Shown one piece after another: positions 35,504-44,290 of a stretch of DNA of 49,844 nucleotides. Under the pieces are notes generated by a model. It was not told the DNA's origin, ran no database searches, and saw nothing but the letters and a program-made list of their open reading frames with translations. Source of the DNA: an uncultured Lachnospiraceae bacterium (GTDB taxonomy: Bacteria > Bacillota > Clostridia > Lachnospirales > Lachnospiraceae). The position numbers and the translations under genes were made by a program. The stretch is taken from contig CAKRYY010000022.1 in assembly GCA_934432885.1 (NCBI GenBank), positions 1-49,844 of the forward strand. Reading direction: 5' to 3'. Positions within the stretch are counted from its first letter, which is position 1, and each line of letters opens with the position of its first letter.

Positions 35504-36784
35504 TTATTTTTGATAAACGATTCTGCCTCCGCAGATTGTACATCGTACCTTTCCTGTCAGTTTTTCGCCTAAAAACGGTGAATTCCATGATTTTGACAAG
35601 AAGCCTTCTATGTGATTTTCCGCATCAGCGTCAAACAATACAATATCTGCCGGTCCACCCACTGCCAGATAGCCTGCATCAAGCCCATAGAGCTTTGCCG
35701 GATTCCGTGTCAGCTTTTCAAGAAGCTGCATCAGTGTCAGATGTCCTGGTTTTACGAGATTTGTAATGCAGAGCGGAAGCGCTGTTTCCAGACCGATAAT
35801 ACCGCTTGGCGCCTGCGTAATGGATTTTTCCTTTTCTTCCCTGCTATGCGGCGCATGGTCAGTCGCAATCAAATCAATCGTGCCGTCCTTAAGTCCCTCT
35901 ATAATTGCCGCTCTATCTAGCTCCTCGCGAAGCGGGGGATTCATCTTTGCAAGCGTCCCGCAGCGAATTGCCGCCTCCTGCGTCAGCGCAATGTGATGCG
36001 GCGTTGCCTCCGCATGGATGGCATGTCCTGCTTTTTTGGCTTCCCGCACAAGCATAACAGCTTCCTTCGTACTGATATGCTGAATATTGATGGCTGCTCC
36101 TGTTTCCGCAGCCAGTCTGACATCCCGCCTTACCATACTGATTTCCGCTTCTCTGGATGAGCCGCCGATTCCATAATATGCCGAAGCCTTGCCTGCATTG
36201 ATTCCATTGTCCTTGATGTACGCCGGATTCTCCTCATGAAAGCTGAGCACCGTGCCAAGCCTTGCCGCCTCCTGCATTGCCTGATACGTAAGCGCTTCAT
36301 CCAATAACGGTTTTCCGTCATCGGTAAAACCCGCAGCTCCCTGCTGCAAAAGATATGACATATCTGTCAGTTCTTCTCCGCGCATGCCTTTGGTAATGCT
36401 GCAGCAGCTTTTTACATGGATGTCAGTTTCCTTTCCTTTTTCCAGTACATAGGAAAGCGTCTCTTTATTATCCACTACCGGATTGGTGTTCGCCATAAGC
36501 ACGACTGTCGTAAAGCCGCCTGCGGCTGCCGCTCGGCTGCCGCTTAAAATATCTTCCTTATAGGTAAATCCCGGATCACGGAAGTGCACATGCACGTCAA
36601 TCAGTCCCGGTGCAGCAACCAGACCTTCGCCGTCATATATCTGTAATTGTGACGCATCTGTCATTTCTTTAAAGGCTGCTGCATCACCGATGGCTGCAAT
36701 TTTTCCATCACAAACCAGAATATCTGCCCGCTCCTGTCTGTGGGTTTTGGGGTCTATCAGAAATGTATTCTTAATAAGAAGCAT
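35504..36784 (-). CDS. pyrC: Dihydroorotase
   Basis: This 426-residue class I dihydroorotase cyclises carbamoyl aspartate in pyrimidine synthesis. Metal ligands are visible: DVHVHFRDPGF near residue 63, NIQHIS, ATPHHIALT and the catalytic aspartate in LIATDHAPHS. It begins the run pyrC-pyrK-pyrD. AAGGAG precedes the ATG by 6-7 bp. No PyrR-type attenuator is seen in the 26 bp upstream. Confidence 0.96.
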   Translation of the reverse strand: MLLIKNTFLIDPKTHRQERADILVCDGKIAAIGDAAAFKEMTDASQLQIYDGEGLVAAPGLIDVHVHFRDPGFTYKEDILSGSRAAAAGGFTTVVLMANTNPVVDNKETLSYVLEKGKETDIHVKSCCSITKGMRGEELTDMSYLLQQGAAGFTDDGKPLLDEALTYQAMQEAARLGTVLSFHEENPAYIKDNGINAGKASAYYGIGGSSREAEISMVRRDVRLAAETGAAINIQHISTKEAVMLVREAKKAGHAIHAEATPHHIALTQEAAIRCGTLAKMNPPLREELDRAAIIEGLKDGTIDLIATDHAPHSREEKEKSITQAPSGIIGLETALPLCITNLVKPGHLTLMQLLEKLTRNPAKLYGLDAGYLAVGGPADIVLFDADAENHIEGFLSKSWNSPFLGEKLTGKVRCTICGGRIVYQK

Positions 36785-36810
36785 TTTTTCTCCTTTGCCT
36801 GTGTATGCCT

Positions 36811-37227
36811 TTATTCAAAAACAACTGCCTTATCAGGATTTTGAAGCTTTACAACAAGATAGGGGTAGGAAGGATTCTTGTGCTGCTTTTCCTCCACTGA
36901 GGGACCCAGCAGATTGGTATGAATGTATACTGCATTTTCAGTTTCATACAGCTCCGTTACGCAGATGCTGTAGCCGCCGCTTGTCTGTTTTCCATAACCG
37001 ACGCAGATATACAAATCTCCCTCATCCGTATAGCTGAAACGGAAGCTCTCCTGTTTTCGTTCCTCCGTCAGTTCATAAAGCTCCTTTGGCAGCTCCTCCT
37101 TCGCAAGAACAGAGAATTCAAGGTCTCTTAATTTTTTTGTCCTGTCCTGCCTTGCGCCGCAGCCCATCATAAAAAGCACCAGCAAGGCAAGCGCAATCAC
37201 CTGAATCTGTTTTTTATTCATAAACAT
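36811..37227 (-). CDS. Lipoprotein with PrcB-like domain
   Basis: The 138-residue protein has a lipoprotein signal (lipobox LFMMGC, Cys23-24) and a small domain resembling the C-terminal part of PrcB (protease complex inhibitor), with CVGYGKQTSGGYSICVTEL and a following beta-rich HTNLLGPSVEEK. Domains of this type occur in exported Firmicutes proteins of unknown role. The start is uncertain: ATG at 37227 or 37221, neither with a good ribosome site. It lies 26 bp before pyrC and may be co-transcribed with it, though no functional link is evident. Confidence 0.7.
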   Translation of the reverse strand: MFMNKKQIQVIALALLVLFMMGCGARQDRTKKLRDLEFSVLAKEELPKELYELTEERKQESFRFSYTDEGDLYICVGYGKQTSGGYSICVTELYETENAVYIHTNLLGPSVEEKQHKNPSYPYLVVKLQNPDKAVVFE

Positions 37228-37310
37228 TTTGCCGCTTTTATCTTTTACAAAAGGATATGCTCCTCCAGCGGAAAATATGTTCCTTATCGCATATCGTACA
37301 TCAGGCTATC

Positions 37311-38303
37311 CTATCTCGTACTCTGGCGCAGCTTCAATTCCCCGCTGATACGTATCTTAACATTTTTGAAATCCTCTATTTCTGCCATATTACGCAGCGT
37401 CGCCAACGCCATTTTTCCAAGCATGCGCTTATTTACATGTATCGTTGAAATCGTAGGGGAATAAATTGTGCAGAAGTTAATATCGTCAAACCCAATAATA
37501 GAAGCGTCACCCGGAATATCAAAATCTGCAATTTTAAGTGCTTTCATAACTCCAATCGTCATCGTATCATTGTCTACAAAAAGACATGGCGGTATCTTCG
37601 CGCCCTCTGCAATGTACTCCTGCGTACGTTCAAATGCGCCAAGCATGGTAGGCGGAACTTCAAAAACACTTTCCTTACTGACCTTTAAGTCAAAATACTT
37701 TACCGCTTCCCAGAATCCCTGCTCGCGTTCTATAAAGTTCTGGATTCTGACACCGCTGCGGAAATATCCAACTTCTTTGGCACCCTGCTGTGCAAAATAC
37801 TGAATTGCCTTAAATACATTTTCCCTGTTATCAATTACCACGCAATTACAGTCGAAATGCGGCATACTGTTGTCTACAACAATATAGGGAATCGGTATTA
37901 CCTTCAACAGGCGATAATCGCGCTCATCCAGCTCTGTACCCAGAATCATGATTCCATAAAAGTCCCCATAATTTATATTTTTTAAGATTTCTTCCAGATT
38001 TCCTTCGCACATTGTAATCGCAAAGTTGAAATTCTGCTCCTGACAGGCAGACTCCGCGCCATCCATAATCGCAGATACAAAATTCGTATTCTCTTCCAGA
38101 ATCATTCCATCACGTGAGTATTTTAAGAAAAGGATATTCCTGCTGCGTGCATCCATCTTTCTTTGGTGGTTGTACTTGTTTTCTTCAATGATTTTCAGGA
38201 TTGCCTTTCTTTTTTCCTCACTGACACCCTTTTTTCCATTCAATACCAGCGAAATTGTTGCCGGTGATACTCCCGCCAACGCTGCTAATTCTTTTACTGT
38301 CAC
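37311..38303 (-). CDS. LacI-family transcription regulator
   Basis: The 330-residue regulator has a LacI DNA-binding domain (VKELAALAGVSPATISLVLNGKKGVS) and a periplasmic-binding-type ligand domain with VVIDNRENVFKAIQYF, GYFRSGVRIQNFIERE and IIGFDDINFCTIYSPTISTI. It starts with GTG at 38301-38303, 6 bp after GAGGGG. The sugar ligand is unknown. The nearest sugar genes (39087-47637) lie beyond a stretch of gene remnants and have their own two-component system, so control of that island by this protein is possible but unproven. A TATAAT on the minus strand lies about 50 bp upstream. Confidence 0.93.
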   Translation of the reverse strand: MTVKELAALAGVSPATISLVLNGKKGVSEEKRKAILKIIEENKYNHQRKMDARSRNILFLKYSRDGMILEENTNFVSAIMDGAESACQEQNFNFAITMCEGNLEEILKNINYGDFYGIMILGTELDERDYRLLKVIPIPYIVVDNSMPHFDCNCVVIDNRENVFKAIQYFAQQGAKEVGYFRSGVRIQNFIEREQGFWEAVKYFDLKVSKESVFEVPPTMLGAFERTQEYIAEGAKIPPCLFVDNDTMTIGVMKALKIADFDIPGDASIIGFDDINFCTIYSPTISTIHVNKRMLGKMALATLRNMAEIEDFKNVKIRISGELKLRQSTR

Positions 38304-38463
38304 GTTATACCCCTCTGCTTTACAACTAAGGTGTTTCCTAAGAATATTATATAAATTGTATCCTTTTTATCATACCACATTTCGTATTTTACCGCAATTT
38401 GCATTTCATATTTAGAGAATCCATTTCAAGCTGCCAAAATCCAGTTTTTACAAGCAATAGGAA

Positions 38464-38496
38464 AGCTCCGTTTACTGAAAAATAATAAACGGAGCT
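38464..38496. terminator. Perfect 11-bp hairpin upstream of the flavin reductase remnant
   Basis: AGCTCCGTTTA (38464-38474) and TAAACGGAGCT (38486-38496) with an 11-base loop. TATTTTCC follows on the plus strand. No gene clearly ends here, so it may belong to a lost gene. Confidence 0.55.
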
Positions 38497-38506
38497 CTAT
38501 TTTCCT

Positions 38507-38528
38507 CAATTCAAATTTATTTGAATTG
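38507..38528. promoter_or_regulatory. 22-bp perfect AT-rich palindrome
   Basis: CAATTCAAAT and ATTTGAATTG arms flank two T. Palindromes of this type are common operators of MarR-type or similar dimeric regulators, but no such regulator is nearby. It sits 35 bp before the flavin reductase remnant. Confidence 0.4.
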
Positions 38529-38561
38529 CTCATATATATAAGGCACTATTTCTTAGCTCCC

Positions 38562-38863
38562 GCAATCGCAGCCTGGGAAACCATGCAGGAGCGCGGGACA
38601 GTATCCCTGAACCTGACCGAGAACCATAAAGCTGTACAGAATATCAAAGCAAGAGGAGCTTTCACAGTAAGTATTGCTGACTCTGCTCATGTGATTGAAG
38701 CCGATTATTTTAGTGTTACATCCGGCAATAAGATTTCCGACAAGCTGGGAAAAGCCGGCCTTACAGCCAGCAGAGCAGAAAAGGTGGATGCGCCAGTGAT
38801 CAATGAATATTCTTAGTAAACGCTATCGCCTTCGATCCATATACCCATGGTTATTACAAGGTT
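38562..38863 (+). pseudogene. Flavin reductase remnant (both ends and middle lost)
   Basis: A conserved block with TVSLNLTENHKAVQNI, RGAFTVSIADSAHVIEADYF and KAGLTASRAEKVDAPVINEY corresponds to the FMN-binding split-barrel of small flavin reductases. The N-terminal part is missing and the frame ends with TAG at 38814-38816. In a second frame from 38822, AIAFDPYTHGYYKV matches the usual C-terminal end of the same family, so a middle piece is deleted and the frame is shifted. Not expected to make an active enzyme. Confidence 0.7.
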
Positions 38864-38889
38864 CTCTTTTCCTTTATTATATGTCATAG

Positions 38890-38973
38890 CTACCCAACAG
38901 GTATTTTAGCCCGTTGTCTGTTCGTATAATCTCTTACCGCATGCCTTTCATTCATTGCCATTAATAAATCCAT
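38890..38973 (-). pseudogene. Nitroreductase N-terminal remnant
   Basis: On the minus strand AGGAGG (38983-38988) precedes ATG at 38971-38973 and a 27-codon frame with MAMNERHAVRDYTNR, matching the N-terminus of nitroreductases, where the Arg residues bind FMN phosphate. It stops at TAG (38890-38892) and no further homology follows. Between 38974 and 39022 there is no other gene. Confidence 0.55.
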
Positions 38974-39022
38974 TTATATATTCCTCCTCTTCCTTTGCTT
39001 ATTTGTTTTTTCTTTTAGTATC

Positions 39023-39066
39023 TTCTTCGTTCTTTATCCCTGAGAAAAATGATAAAGAACGAAGAA
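39023..39066. other. 16-bp perfect inverted repeat after the GH31 gene
   Basis: TTCTTCGTTCTTTATC (39023-39038) and GATAAAGAACGAAGAA (39051-39066), 12-base loop, no U-tract on either side. It would form a stable 3' end on the sugar operon mRNA. Confidence 0.65.
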
Positions 39067-39086
39067 ATAATAATTTCATAATCGAA

Positions 39087-41090
39087 TCAGCAAAATTTGA
39101 GATTCTGGATCGCTTCTTTTTTCATAAATACAGGCATCCACTCAAGCGGGGCGTCTGCTTCAACCCACTGTCCCCCATCATATTCCGAACTTGTTTTGCA
39201 GTCCACCCATACCGCGCCTTTCGGCAGGTAAACCTTTCTCGTCCGTGTGCTAGCTTCAAGTATCGGTGCAATGAGAAGGTCTGAGCCGTACAAGTACTCG
39301 TCTTCCACATCCCAGCAACACAAATCTTCCGGGTATTCATAGAACAGAGTACGCATGACAGGGGTCCCTTTCTCATGAGCCTCCTGCATGAGCATTCGTG
39401 TATAAGGACGAAGTTTTTCTCTAAGTTCTATATACGTCTTACAGATCTCATACACTTTCTCTCCGTAACTCCATACCTCATTTGCCGCGCCGGAACAACA
39501 AGTCGCGCCGCCTGTTGTTCCATGCTGGGGCTGTCTCGGCTCACGGTCTCCGTGAAGACGCATGACCGGGCAGAAAGCCCCCCACTGGAACCATCTTATA
39601 AATAATTCTCTGAAAGCCGGATCATTGGGATCTCCGCCATGAAAACCGCCGATATCTGTTGTCCACCAGGGAATGCCTGCAAGTCCCATATTTAATCCTG
39701 CTGCAAGCTGATTTCTCATGCTGTCAAAGCTGGATGCAATATCTCCAGACCACACCAGGGCGCCGTACTTCTGGCTTCCCGCCCACGCGCAGCGGAGCAG
39801 ATTGATGATGTTCTCCTGCCCTTCCATCTCCATCCCCTCGTAGAAGGTTCTTGCGTAATCCACCGGATAGATATTTCCAATCTCAAGATCTGTCCCCTTG
39901 TAATATCTGTAATTGTCAAAGTCATACGCAGTGTACTCCGGCTCTGCCTCATCCAGCCAGAATATCTTAATGCCTTTATCGTAATAATTCTTTTTTGCCT
40001 TCTCCCACACGTATGCCCTTGCCTCCGGATTTGTCGCGTCATAGTGGATAGTCGCGCCTTCAAAGTCAAGACCTACACGAAATCCTCTCTCCGTACGGAT
40101 CAGATAACCTTTTTCCAACATCTCCTCATAATTTTCAGACTTACGGTCTACTGTGGGCCAAATAGATACCATGAGCTCCACGCCCATTTCTTTCAATTCT
40201 TTTACCATCGCATCCGGATCCGGCCAGTAGACCGGATCAAATTTCCACTCTCCCTGCTTCGGCCAGTGAAAAAAGTCAATAACGATCACATCAAGCGGAA
40301 GGCCGCGGCGCTTATATTCACGTGCAACCTCGAGCAGTTCTTCCTGTGTCTGATAGCGAAGCTTACACTGCCAGAACCCCATGCCATATTCCGGCATCAT
40401 GGGAACTGTTCCAGTAACTTTCGCGTAATTTTCCTCAATTTCAGCCGGTGTATCCCCCACTGTGATCCAATAGTCCAACGCCTTTGTGCCAAAGGCTTCA
40501 AAGCTTATAATATTTTTGCCCAAAACAGCCCTTCCGATTCCCGGGTTATTCCACAGAAGACCGTACCCCTTCGAGGAAATGAGGAAGGGAACGCTTGCCT
40601 GCGAATTTCTGTGCGCCAGTTCCAGATCAAGACCTTTCAGGTCAAGATAGGGCTGCTGATATTGTCCCATACCGAATAACTTTTCATTCTTATCCAGCGA
40701 TTCCCAGCGCATAGTCAGATGGTAGTCGCCGCCGATATTGGGGCAGAATTCTCTCGCCTCAACCTCAATGGCACTGCACTTTTTATCTGTCACATCACGG
40801 CGGTTTCTCCAATACTCTTCCATGAGGAGATTCCCGCTTTTGTCATAGACAGTAATCTTTCCGCCGTTTGTGATAAAGAGTTCTGCTTTTCCGTTACGGA
40901 TCCACGCCCCTTTGTCTGTCTGTTCTGTCTCCGCGTCAGTCCTGTCTGACGGATCCAATACCCAATTTTCATCCGGCATCTGTGCGTTCTTTGTGGCGCG
41001 GACTCTCAGTCCACTCTCGCCCCAGCCTTCAATCCACAGTTCTTCCGCGTCATAATGAAATATGATCTTATTGTTTTCTATTCGTAACAT
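39087..41090 (-). CDS. Glycoside hydrolase family 31 (probable alpha-xylosidase or alpha-glucosidase)
   Basis: The 667-residue cytosolic enzyme has a GH31 core: N-terminal beta domain, (beta/alpha)8 barrel with LDVIVIDFFHWPKQGEW, nucleophile region IFWLDEAEPEY, WSGDIASSFDSM (acid/base Asp) and WWTTDIGGFHGG, and C-terminal beta domain. WLDEAEPE resembles the alpha-xylosidase-like branch, so an alpha-xyloside such as isoprimeverose is a likely but unproven substrate. No signal peptide, so it cuts imported oligosaccharides. AAAGGAG lies 6 bp upstream. It is the last gene after binding protein and two permeases. Confidence 0.9.
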   Translation of the reverse strand: MLRIENNKIIFHYDAEELWIEGWGESGLRVRATKNAQMPDENWVLDPSDRTDAETEQTDKGAWIRNGKAELFITNGGKITVYDKSGNLLMEEYWRNRRDVTDKKCSAIEVEAREFCPNIGGDYHLTMRWESLDKNEKLFGMGQYQQPYLDLKGLDLELAHRNSQASVPFLISSKGYGLLWNNPGIGRAVLGKNIISFEAFGTKALDYWITVGDTPAEIEENYAKVTGTVPMMPEYGMGFWQCKLRYQTQEELLEVAREYKRRGLPLDVIVIDFFHWPKQGEWKFDPVYWPDPDAMVKELKEMGVELMVSIWPTVDRKSENYEEMLEKGYLIRTERGFRVGLDFEGATIHYDATNPEARAYVWEKAKKNYYDKGIKIFWLDEAEPEYTAYDFDNYRYYKGTDLEIGNIYPVDYARTFYEGMEMEGQENIINLLRCAWAGSQKYGALVWSGDIASSFDSMRNQLAAGLNMGLAGIPWWTTDIGGFHGGDPNDPAFRELFIRWFQWGAFCPVMRLHGDREPRQPQHGTTGGATCCSGAANEVWSYGEKVYEICKTYIELREKLRPYTRMLMQEAHEKGTPVMRTLFYEYPEDLCCWDVEDEYLYGSDLLIAPILEASTRTRKVYLPKGAVWVDCKTSSEYDGGQWVEADAPLEWMPVFMKKEAIQNLKFC

Positions 41091-41117
41091 AGTCTCTCCT
41101 TTCCGAAAATAGGAAGC

Positions 41118-41966
41118 CTAACCTTTAACCGCGCCGCTGGTCATTCCGCCTACAATATATTTCTGCATAAAAATGAAGATGAGCAACACAGGGATAATCG
41201 TGACAACGGCAAACGCGGTCAGATAACTCCATTTTGTACCGTACTGTCCCATAAAGTTAAAAATTCCCGCCGTAATCGGTCTGCTCTGCTGATCAATAAT
41301 AAAAGTCATTCCATAAGCCAGATCTCCCCACGCATACAGGAAAGAAAAGATCGCACAGACCATCACACCCGGCTTAGCGATAGGCAGGAGGATGCGGATA
41401 AATGCCGTAAAACGGTTACAGCCGTCTATATATGCCGCCTCTTCCATATCTTTTGGTATAGAAGCAAAATAGTTCTTCAGGATCAAAATGGAAAACGGGA
41501 TACCAATCGTCGCATCTGCAAGGATTGCGGAGCCCCATGTATTGTAAAGGTGTATATTTTTAAACAGCATAAACAGTGGTGTCAGGAGTACGGATACCGG
41601 AAGCATCTGTGTGACAAGGAATGTGAGCAACATGGCTTTTCTTCCCCTGAATCTGTATTTCGCAATTCCATATGACGCAGGCACCGCAAGGATCACGGCA
41701 ATCGCCATCGCACCCAGAGAGATGATCATACTGTTTGCGAAAGATTTAAACATATTGAAATCGCCTGTTTCCACCTGTGCCGCGTAAGACTTTGTATTTA
41801 CCACATGGGGAAAAAATGTCGGCGGATTCTGAAATATTTCTGTCTCTGTCTTCAGTGATGTAATAAGTGTCCAATATAAAGGAAATAGAAGTATACATGC
41901 AATCAAAACTGCAATAACACAAAAGATCACATTTTTCTTTACACTTAATCTCTTCTCTTCATCCAT
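41118..41966 (-). CDS. Sugar ABC transporter permease (MalG/LacG type)
   Basis: The 282-residue membrane protein has six predicted helices and the CUT1 permease EAA loop EEAAYIDGCNRFTAFIRILLPIAKP region. The ending QKYIVGGMTSGAVKG is the standard MalG-type C-terminus. Its ATG overlaps the previous stop by one base (TAATG). No ATPase is encoded nearby; such CUT1 systems often share one MsmK-type ATPase encoded elsewhere. Confidence 0.94.
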   Translation of the reverse strand: MDEEKRLSVKKNVIFCVIAVLIACILLFPLYWTLITSLKTETEIFQNPPTFFPHVVNTKSYAAQVETGDFNMFKSFANSMIISLGAMAIAVILAVPASYGIAKYRFRGRKAMLLTFLVTQMLPVSVLLTPLFMLFKNIHLYNTWGSAILADATIGIPFSILILKNYFASIPKDMEEAAYIDGCNRFTAFIRILLPIAKPGVMVCAIFSFLYAWGDLAYGMTFIIDQQSRPITAGIFNFMGQYGTKWSYLTAFAVVTIIPVLLIFIFMQKYIVGGMTSGAVKG

Positions 41967-42862
41967 TATTCATTCTCCTCCTTTGTTGCTCTCAGATAGA
42001 ATACGCCCACGATCATCAGGATTACCAGCAGCACGTTCGCAACCGCTGACCCTTTACTGTACTGGAACATTTCAAAGGACAGCTTGTAAGAGTAGGTAGA
42101 CAACATATGTGTAGAATTGACCGGTCCGCCACTTGTCATAACGTAGACCAGATCATACACTTTAAATGTATAAATAAATCCTAAAATCAGCACCGACTCG
42201 ATAGTAGGACGCAGAAGCGGCAGCGTGATCTTAAAAAACACCTGGAGTCCTGTAGCCCCGTCAATGGAAGCACTTTCGTACAGATCTTTAGGAATGGTGG
42301 TAAGTCCTGTGGATATTAATATCATATTGAAAGGAATACCAATCCAGACATTCGCACAGATCAGCGCGAACATAGCTGTCTGCGGTGTTGTCAGCCACTC
42401 AATATTCTCTGATACGAGGTGAAGACTTTTTAATATGTAGTTGAGCACTCCGATATCTGTCGCAAAAAGCAGCTTGAAAATCAGGGCTGTCACCGTAATC
42501 GGAATCATCCACGGCACAAGCAGAATGCCCCTCAACGGTTTTGAGATGGCAAATCTCTTGTTAAAGAAGATCGCCAGAGCGAAACCGATGATAAACTGCA
42601 TCACCAGACAACGTACAGTAAATACAAGTGTATTTATTAAGGATGTAGGAAAAACGGAGTCTTTAAAAAGCTCGATATAATTCTGGAATCCGACAAACTT
42701 TTTCATCCCATGAACCAGATTTGCCATTGTGACATCCTGAAGACTCAGGATGATATTTCTCACGATCGGATATCCGACAAAGACCAGCATGTACAAAAAG
42801 GCAGGAAAAACAAACAGCATTCCTATAGTGTCATACTGAAAAAACTTTCTTATTTTACGCAA
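41966..42862 (-). CDS. Sugar ABC transporter permease (MalF/LacF type)
   Basis: The 298-residue permease shows MLFVFPAFLYMLVFVGYPIV, the EAA loop YESASIDGATGLQVFFKITLPLLRP region and the MalF-type end. I place the start at TTG (42860-42862), because the strong AGGAGG lies about 9 bp before it; an ATG 15 codons upstream would put this site inside the gene and has no site of its own. It is separated from the binding-protein gene by an attenuator hairpin. Confidence 0.9.
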   Translation of the reverse strand: MRKIRKFFQYDTIGMLFVFPAFLYMLVFVGYPIVRNIILSLQDVTMANLVHGMKKFVGFQNYIELFKDSVFPTSLINTLVFTVRCLVMQFIIGFALAIFFNKRFAISKPLRGILLVPWMIPITVTALIFKLLFATDIGVLNYILKSLHLVSENIEWLTTPQTAMFALICANVWIGIPFNMILISTGLTTIPKDLYESASIDGATGLQVFFKITLPLLRPTIESVLILGFIYTFKVYDLVYVMTSGGPVNSTHMLSTYSYKLSFEMFQYSKGSAVANVLLVILMIVGVFYLRATKEENE

Positions 42863-42885
42863 AATATATTCGCCTCCTATAGCAT

Positions 42886-42919
42886 AAAAAGGGAGTATAC
42901 AGAACACTCCGCATACTCC
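42886..42919 (-). terminator. Intercistronic attenuator between binding protein and permease
   Basis: On the minus strand GGAGTAT (42913-42919) pairs with ATACTCC (42892-42898), followed by CTTTTT. Partial termination here would give more binding protein than permease, as is common in such operons. Confidence 0.6.
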
Positions 42920-42934
42920 GCACCTTTTATCTCC

Positions 42935-44173
42935 TTATTCTACGATACCATCGATCGTTTCCTGCGCCTTTGCAGCTGCATCTTCCGGTGTGGAAGTTCC
43001 TGTCATCACTTCGTTAAATGCCAGGGAGATCGCGTCGGATACGCTCGGCCAGTCTGCCAGCGGTCCTCTTGCCTGTGCATACTGCAGTTCCTCTACGAAC
43101 GGCTGATACGGTGAATCTGCTTCAAACTGGCTCTCGGCAATCGTCCGATTTGCTGAAATATATCCGAAAGCGTCCATCATGTATTTTACCTGATCTTCTT
43201 CTGTCGCATATTCGAGGAAATCCAGAGCACCTTCTGTATTTCCGCCTTTGACTACCGCATAATTCTCTCCGCCTAAACAAGAAGCATACTCCGTATCCTT
43301 CGGGATGAGTGTAACTTTCCAGTTGAGATCCGGAGCCTCTGACTGCATGGTCGGGATCTGCCACGGTCCGTTGACCATCATTGCCACATTGCCCGCGATA
43401 AACTGATTCATAACATCTCCCTGAGTCCAGTTGATACATTCTTTGCTCATCACGCCTGAATCGATCAGCTCTTTCGCAAATGTAAGTGCTTTGATTCCAC
43501 CCTCGGAATCCATCTCATAAGAGCTTGCTCCTGTTGACCAGAGCCATGGAGTGAAATTGAAGGTTCCCTCCTCATTCTGTACGCTGCAGAACGCCAGTCC
43601 TGATACGGAATCTGTTGTTACGGCCTTTGCTGTCTCCATCAGTTCATCCCATGTAGTCGGTACACTGCATCCGGCCGCATTTAACATGTCCTCATTATAG
43701 TAAAGCCCGAGGCAGTTCACACCAAAAGGTACGCCATAGAGTTTTCCGTCCAGAGTACAGGAGTTAACCGCTCCGTCATAGTAGCTGTCCACATCAAACT
43801 TTCCTGTCAGTTCTTCGAAGATGCCCATTGTCGCATAGGAAGCATGGTCCGGTGAATCCAGGATCGCTATATCCGGAAGTTCGTCTGCAGAAGCGCCGAT
43901 GGAAAGCTGTTTTTTAAAGTCTGCGAAAGGTACGTATTTTGCCGTTACTTCGTATGTATCCTGAGAATTGTTGTAATCTTCAATAACCTTATCAAGCGCT
44001 ACCTGATGTCCCTCTGTCTCCCAGTAGTACCAGATTGTCACATCTTTCGCTGTCTCGGTACCGCCGTCACTGCCGGATGCTTCATCTGATGATCCTGATG
44101 ATCCACAGCCTGCCAGCATCCCTGTCATCATTGCCGCCGCAAGCCCGATCGCTGCTAATTTTCTTAATTTCAT
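42935..44173 (-). CDS. Extracellular sugar-binding lipoprotein
   Basis: The 412-residue lipoprotein has lipobox MLAGC (Cys23), a Gly/Ser-rich linker, and a family 1 solute-binding domain: VTIWYYWETEGHQ, GKLYGVPFGVNCLGLYYNED, AMMVNGPWQIP and the usual APFDEAL-like late region. It hands an oligosaccharide to the two permeases. AAGGAGG is 8 bp before the ATG. A possible -10 TAAAAT (44222-44227, minus strand) precedes it; the -35 is weak, as expected if the AraC-type regulator activates it. Confidence 0.93.
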   Translation of the reverse strand: MKLRKLAAIGLAAAMMTGMLAGCGSSGSSDEASGSDGGTETAKDVTIWYYWETEGHQVALDKVIEDYNNSQDTYEVTAKYVPFADFKKQLSIGASADELPDIAILDSPDHASYATMGIFEELTGKFDVDSYYDGAVNSCTLDGKLYGVPFGVNCLGLYYNEDMLNAAGCSVPTTWDELMETAKAVTTDSVSGLAFCSVQNEEGTFNFTPWLWSTGASSYEMDSEGGIKALTFAKELIDSGVMSKECINWTQGDVMNQFIAGNVAMMVNGPWQIPTMQSEAPDLNWKVTLIPKDTEYASCLGGENYAVVKGGNTEGALDFLEYATEEDQVKYMMDAFGYISANRTIAESQFEADSPYQPFVEELQYAQARGPLADWPSVSDAISLAFNEVMTGTSTPEDAAAKAQETIDGIVE

Positions 44174-44290
44174 CTTTCTTTCCTCCTTGTTTCCTTTTGT
44201 CTGTTCCTTTGTTATATCTGAATTTTACCCCACGATTTCCAGAGGATAAATTCGATAAAACTTAAAAAGGAGGACATTTCTAAGGAAAGA

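Noticed and set aside
38526..38816. A 96-codon plus-strand gene
   Set aside because: Only residues from about 13 on resemble flavin reductase, the remainder of the family is missing and the C-terminal motif is found in another frame downstream; treated as a remnant.
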